From: Bacteroidota bacterium
GTDB taxonomy: Bacteria > Bacteroidota > Bacteroidia > Chitinophagales > Chitinophagaceae
Assembly: GCA_023386395.1 (NCBI GenBank)
Contig: JAEWJV010000299.1
Location: 1 to 5,638, forward strand
Length of the DNA: 5,638 nt
Direction: 5' to 3'
Shown here: in pieces, positions 4,807-5,638 of the stretch
Numbering within the stretch: position 1 is the stretch's first letter
Layout: every line of letters starts with the position of its first letter
The notes under the pieces: model-generated
Databases searched by the model: none
Seen by the model: the letters and a program-made list of their open reading frames with translations, nothing else
What the model was told of the DNA's origin: nothing
Made by a program: the position numbers and the translations under genes

Positions 4807-5638
4807 ATGAGTACACCAAAACTTAACCGTTCACTGGGCCTGCAACTGGTAATTGTGCTTGTAATAGGAAATATTATTGGCTCCGGTGTATATAAAAAGG
4901 TGGCACCTATGACGGCTGAATTGCATTCTTCAGGCTGGGTGCTTGTTTGCTGGGTACTTGCGGGTATTATTAGCTTGTTTGGGGCACTATGCAATGCTGA
5001 AGTGGCCGGCCTGCTTGCCGATACGGGTGGTGAATATTCTTATTATCAGAAAATATACAACAAGTTCTTTGCCTTTTTATTTGGATGGAGTTTGTTTGCC
5101 GTGATACAAACCGCCGCTATTTCTGCGCTGGCCTATGTATTTGCAGAATCGCTTAACAGTGTTGTGCATTTTCCTGAGCTCTTGCCTTCAATGGCAGATG
5201 TAAGTATTGGCGGCATATTTTATCCCTTTGCTGATCTAAGCGTTAAGCTGGTGGCTATTTTACTGATTATATTGCTTACATGGCTGAACAGCCTTGGCAT
5301 TAAGGCCGGCGCTGAAGTAAGCATGGGTATATTGATATTAGTGTTTGGCAGCATCTTTACGATAATTGTTTTTGGCCTGGCCAGCAATGCCGCCGATATA
5401 GGACGTATATCTATGGCGGTTGATAATAACACACCTGTTACAGTGAGTGCCGTGTTTACAGCAATGCTGGCTGCATTCTGGGGTTACCAGGGTTGGGCTT
5501 CTGCAGGTTATGTTGGCGGTGAAATAAAAGATGCCAAACGCAATTTGCCAAAGGGCATTGTTATCGGCATAATAACAATCATTATTTTATACCAGTTGGT
5601 AAATGCAACCTATCTTTCTCTATTATCTATCCCTGAAC
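4807..5638 (+). CDS. APC-superfamily amino acid permease, C-terminus cut by window edge
   Basis: This is an inner-membrane amino acid transporter of the amino acid-polyamine-organocation superfamily, closest in look to LAT/basic-type permeases. The window holds the first 277 residues of an expected 440-480. TM1 carries the substrate-binding unwound helix IGNIIGSGVY (20-29; family IGxxIGxGIF). TM2 spans about residues 43-65 and leads into the conserved loop NAEVAGLLADTGGEYSYYQ (63-81). TM3-TM5 lie near residues 88-115, 145-163 and 170-192. TM6 has the second binding segment FWGYQGW (224-230), followed by GGEIKDAKRNLPKGI (237-251), equivalent to the family's EE-x-K-x-P-x-R-x-L-P signature. TM7 is around 250-270. 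The substrate cannot be told from this. The ATG start is preceded by an A-rich leader and no Shine-Dalgarno motif, as usual in Bacteroidota. The gene diverges from the AIM24-family gene. No frameshift is seen up to the edge. Confidence 0.95.
   Translation, partial: MSTPKLNRSLGLQLVIVLVIGNIIGSGVYKKVAPMTAELHSSGWVLVCWVLAGIISLFGALCNAEVAGLLADTGGEYSYYQKIYNKFFAFLFGWSLFAVIQTAAISALAYVFAESLNSVVHFPELLPSMADVSIGGIFYPFADLSVKLVAILLIILLTWLNSLGIKAGAEVSMGILILVFGSIFTIIVFGLASNAADIGRISMAVDNNTPVTVSAVFTAMLAAFWGYQGWASAGYVGGEIKDAKRNLPKGIVIGIITIIILYQLVNATYLSLLSIPE

Noticed and set aside
4773..5432. Minus-strand frames at 4773-4994 and 5220-5432
   Set aside because: They are antisense to the APC permease, which has conserved TM1 and TM6 signatures throughout.
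1..5638. ggt, tdh and the permease as one amino-acid-use cluster
   Set aside because: The genes are on both strands in at least four transcription units with unrelated genes between them. The theme is suggestive only, because amino acid genes are common.

Overview
The window looks like ordinary chromosomal sequence from a member of the Bacteroidota, most likely a Chitinophagaceae-type organism. This rests on several signs: no Shine-Dalgarno motifs ahead of the genes, an A-rich leader before the permease gene, TAnnTTTG-like -7 boxes, a secreted protein whose signal peptide ends in FAQ, short lipoproteins with loose lipoboxes, and the short-chain (epimerase-like) type of L-threonine dehydrogenase known from Flavobacterium. 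The genus assignment is inference. I found no rRNA, tRNA, CRISPR array, transposase, phage gene or recognisable defence system.

Layout from left to right. Positions 1-1308 (minus) hold the first 436 codons of a gamma-glutamyltranspeptidase that is probably a lipoprotein; its C-terminus lies beyond the left edge. Positions 1309-1533 are a 225-base gap with a GC-rich palindrome that resembles a dispersed intergenic element. Positions 1534-3115 (minus) hold a two-gene transcription unit: an SDR-type L-threonine 3-dehydrogenase with a GTG start, then, 7 bases on, an unknown exported protein of 209 residues. Positions 3116-3254 are a divergent intergenic region with a likely -7 box for the dehydrogenase and a small hairpin. 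Positions 3255-3728 (plus) encode a 157-residue lipoprotein of unknown function. This gene converges with an AIM24/TIGR00266-family gene (3810-4604, minus), and a strong shared hairpin sits between them at 3766-3803. Positions 4605-4806 are a second divergent region, with a perfect 10-bp inverted repeat. From 4807 to the right edge (plus) is the N-terminal 277 residues of an APC-family amino acid permease.

Functional picture: three of the six genes concern amino acids. These are GGT (splits gamma-glutamyl bonds of glutathione and related peptides outside the cytoplasm), threonine dehydrogenase (starts threonine breakdown to glycine and acetyl-CoA) and an APC permease (amino acid uptake or exchange). 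They are not one operon and their linkage may be chance. Nothing here clearly amounts to an undescribed system. The best leads are the 4653-4694 inverted repeat, the unknown exported protein tied to the dehydrogenase gene, and the non-coding elements at 1411-1428 and 3194-3228.
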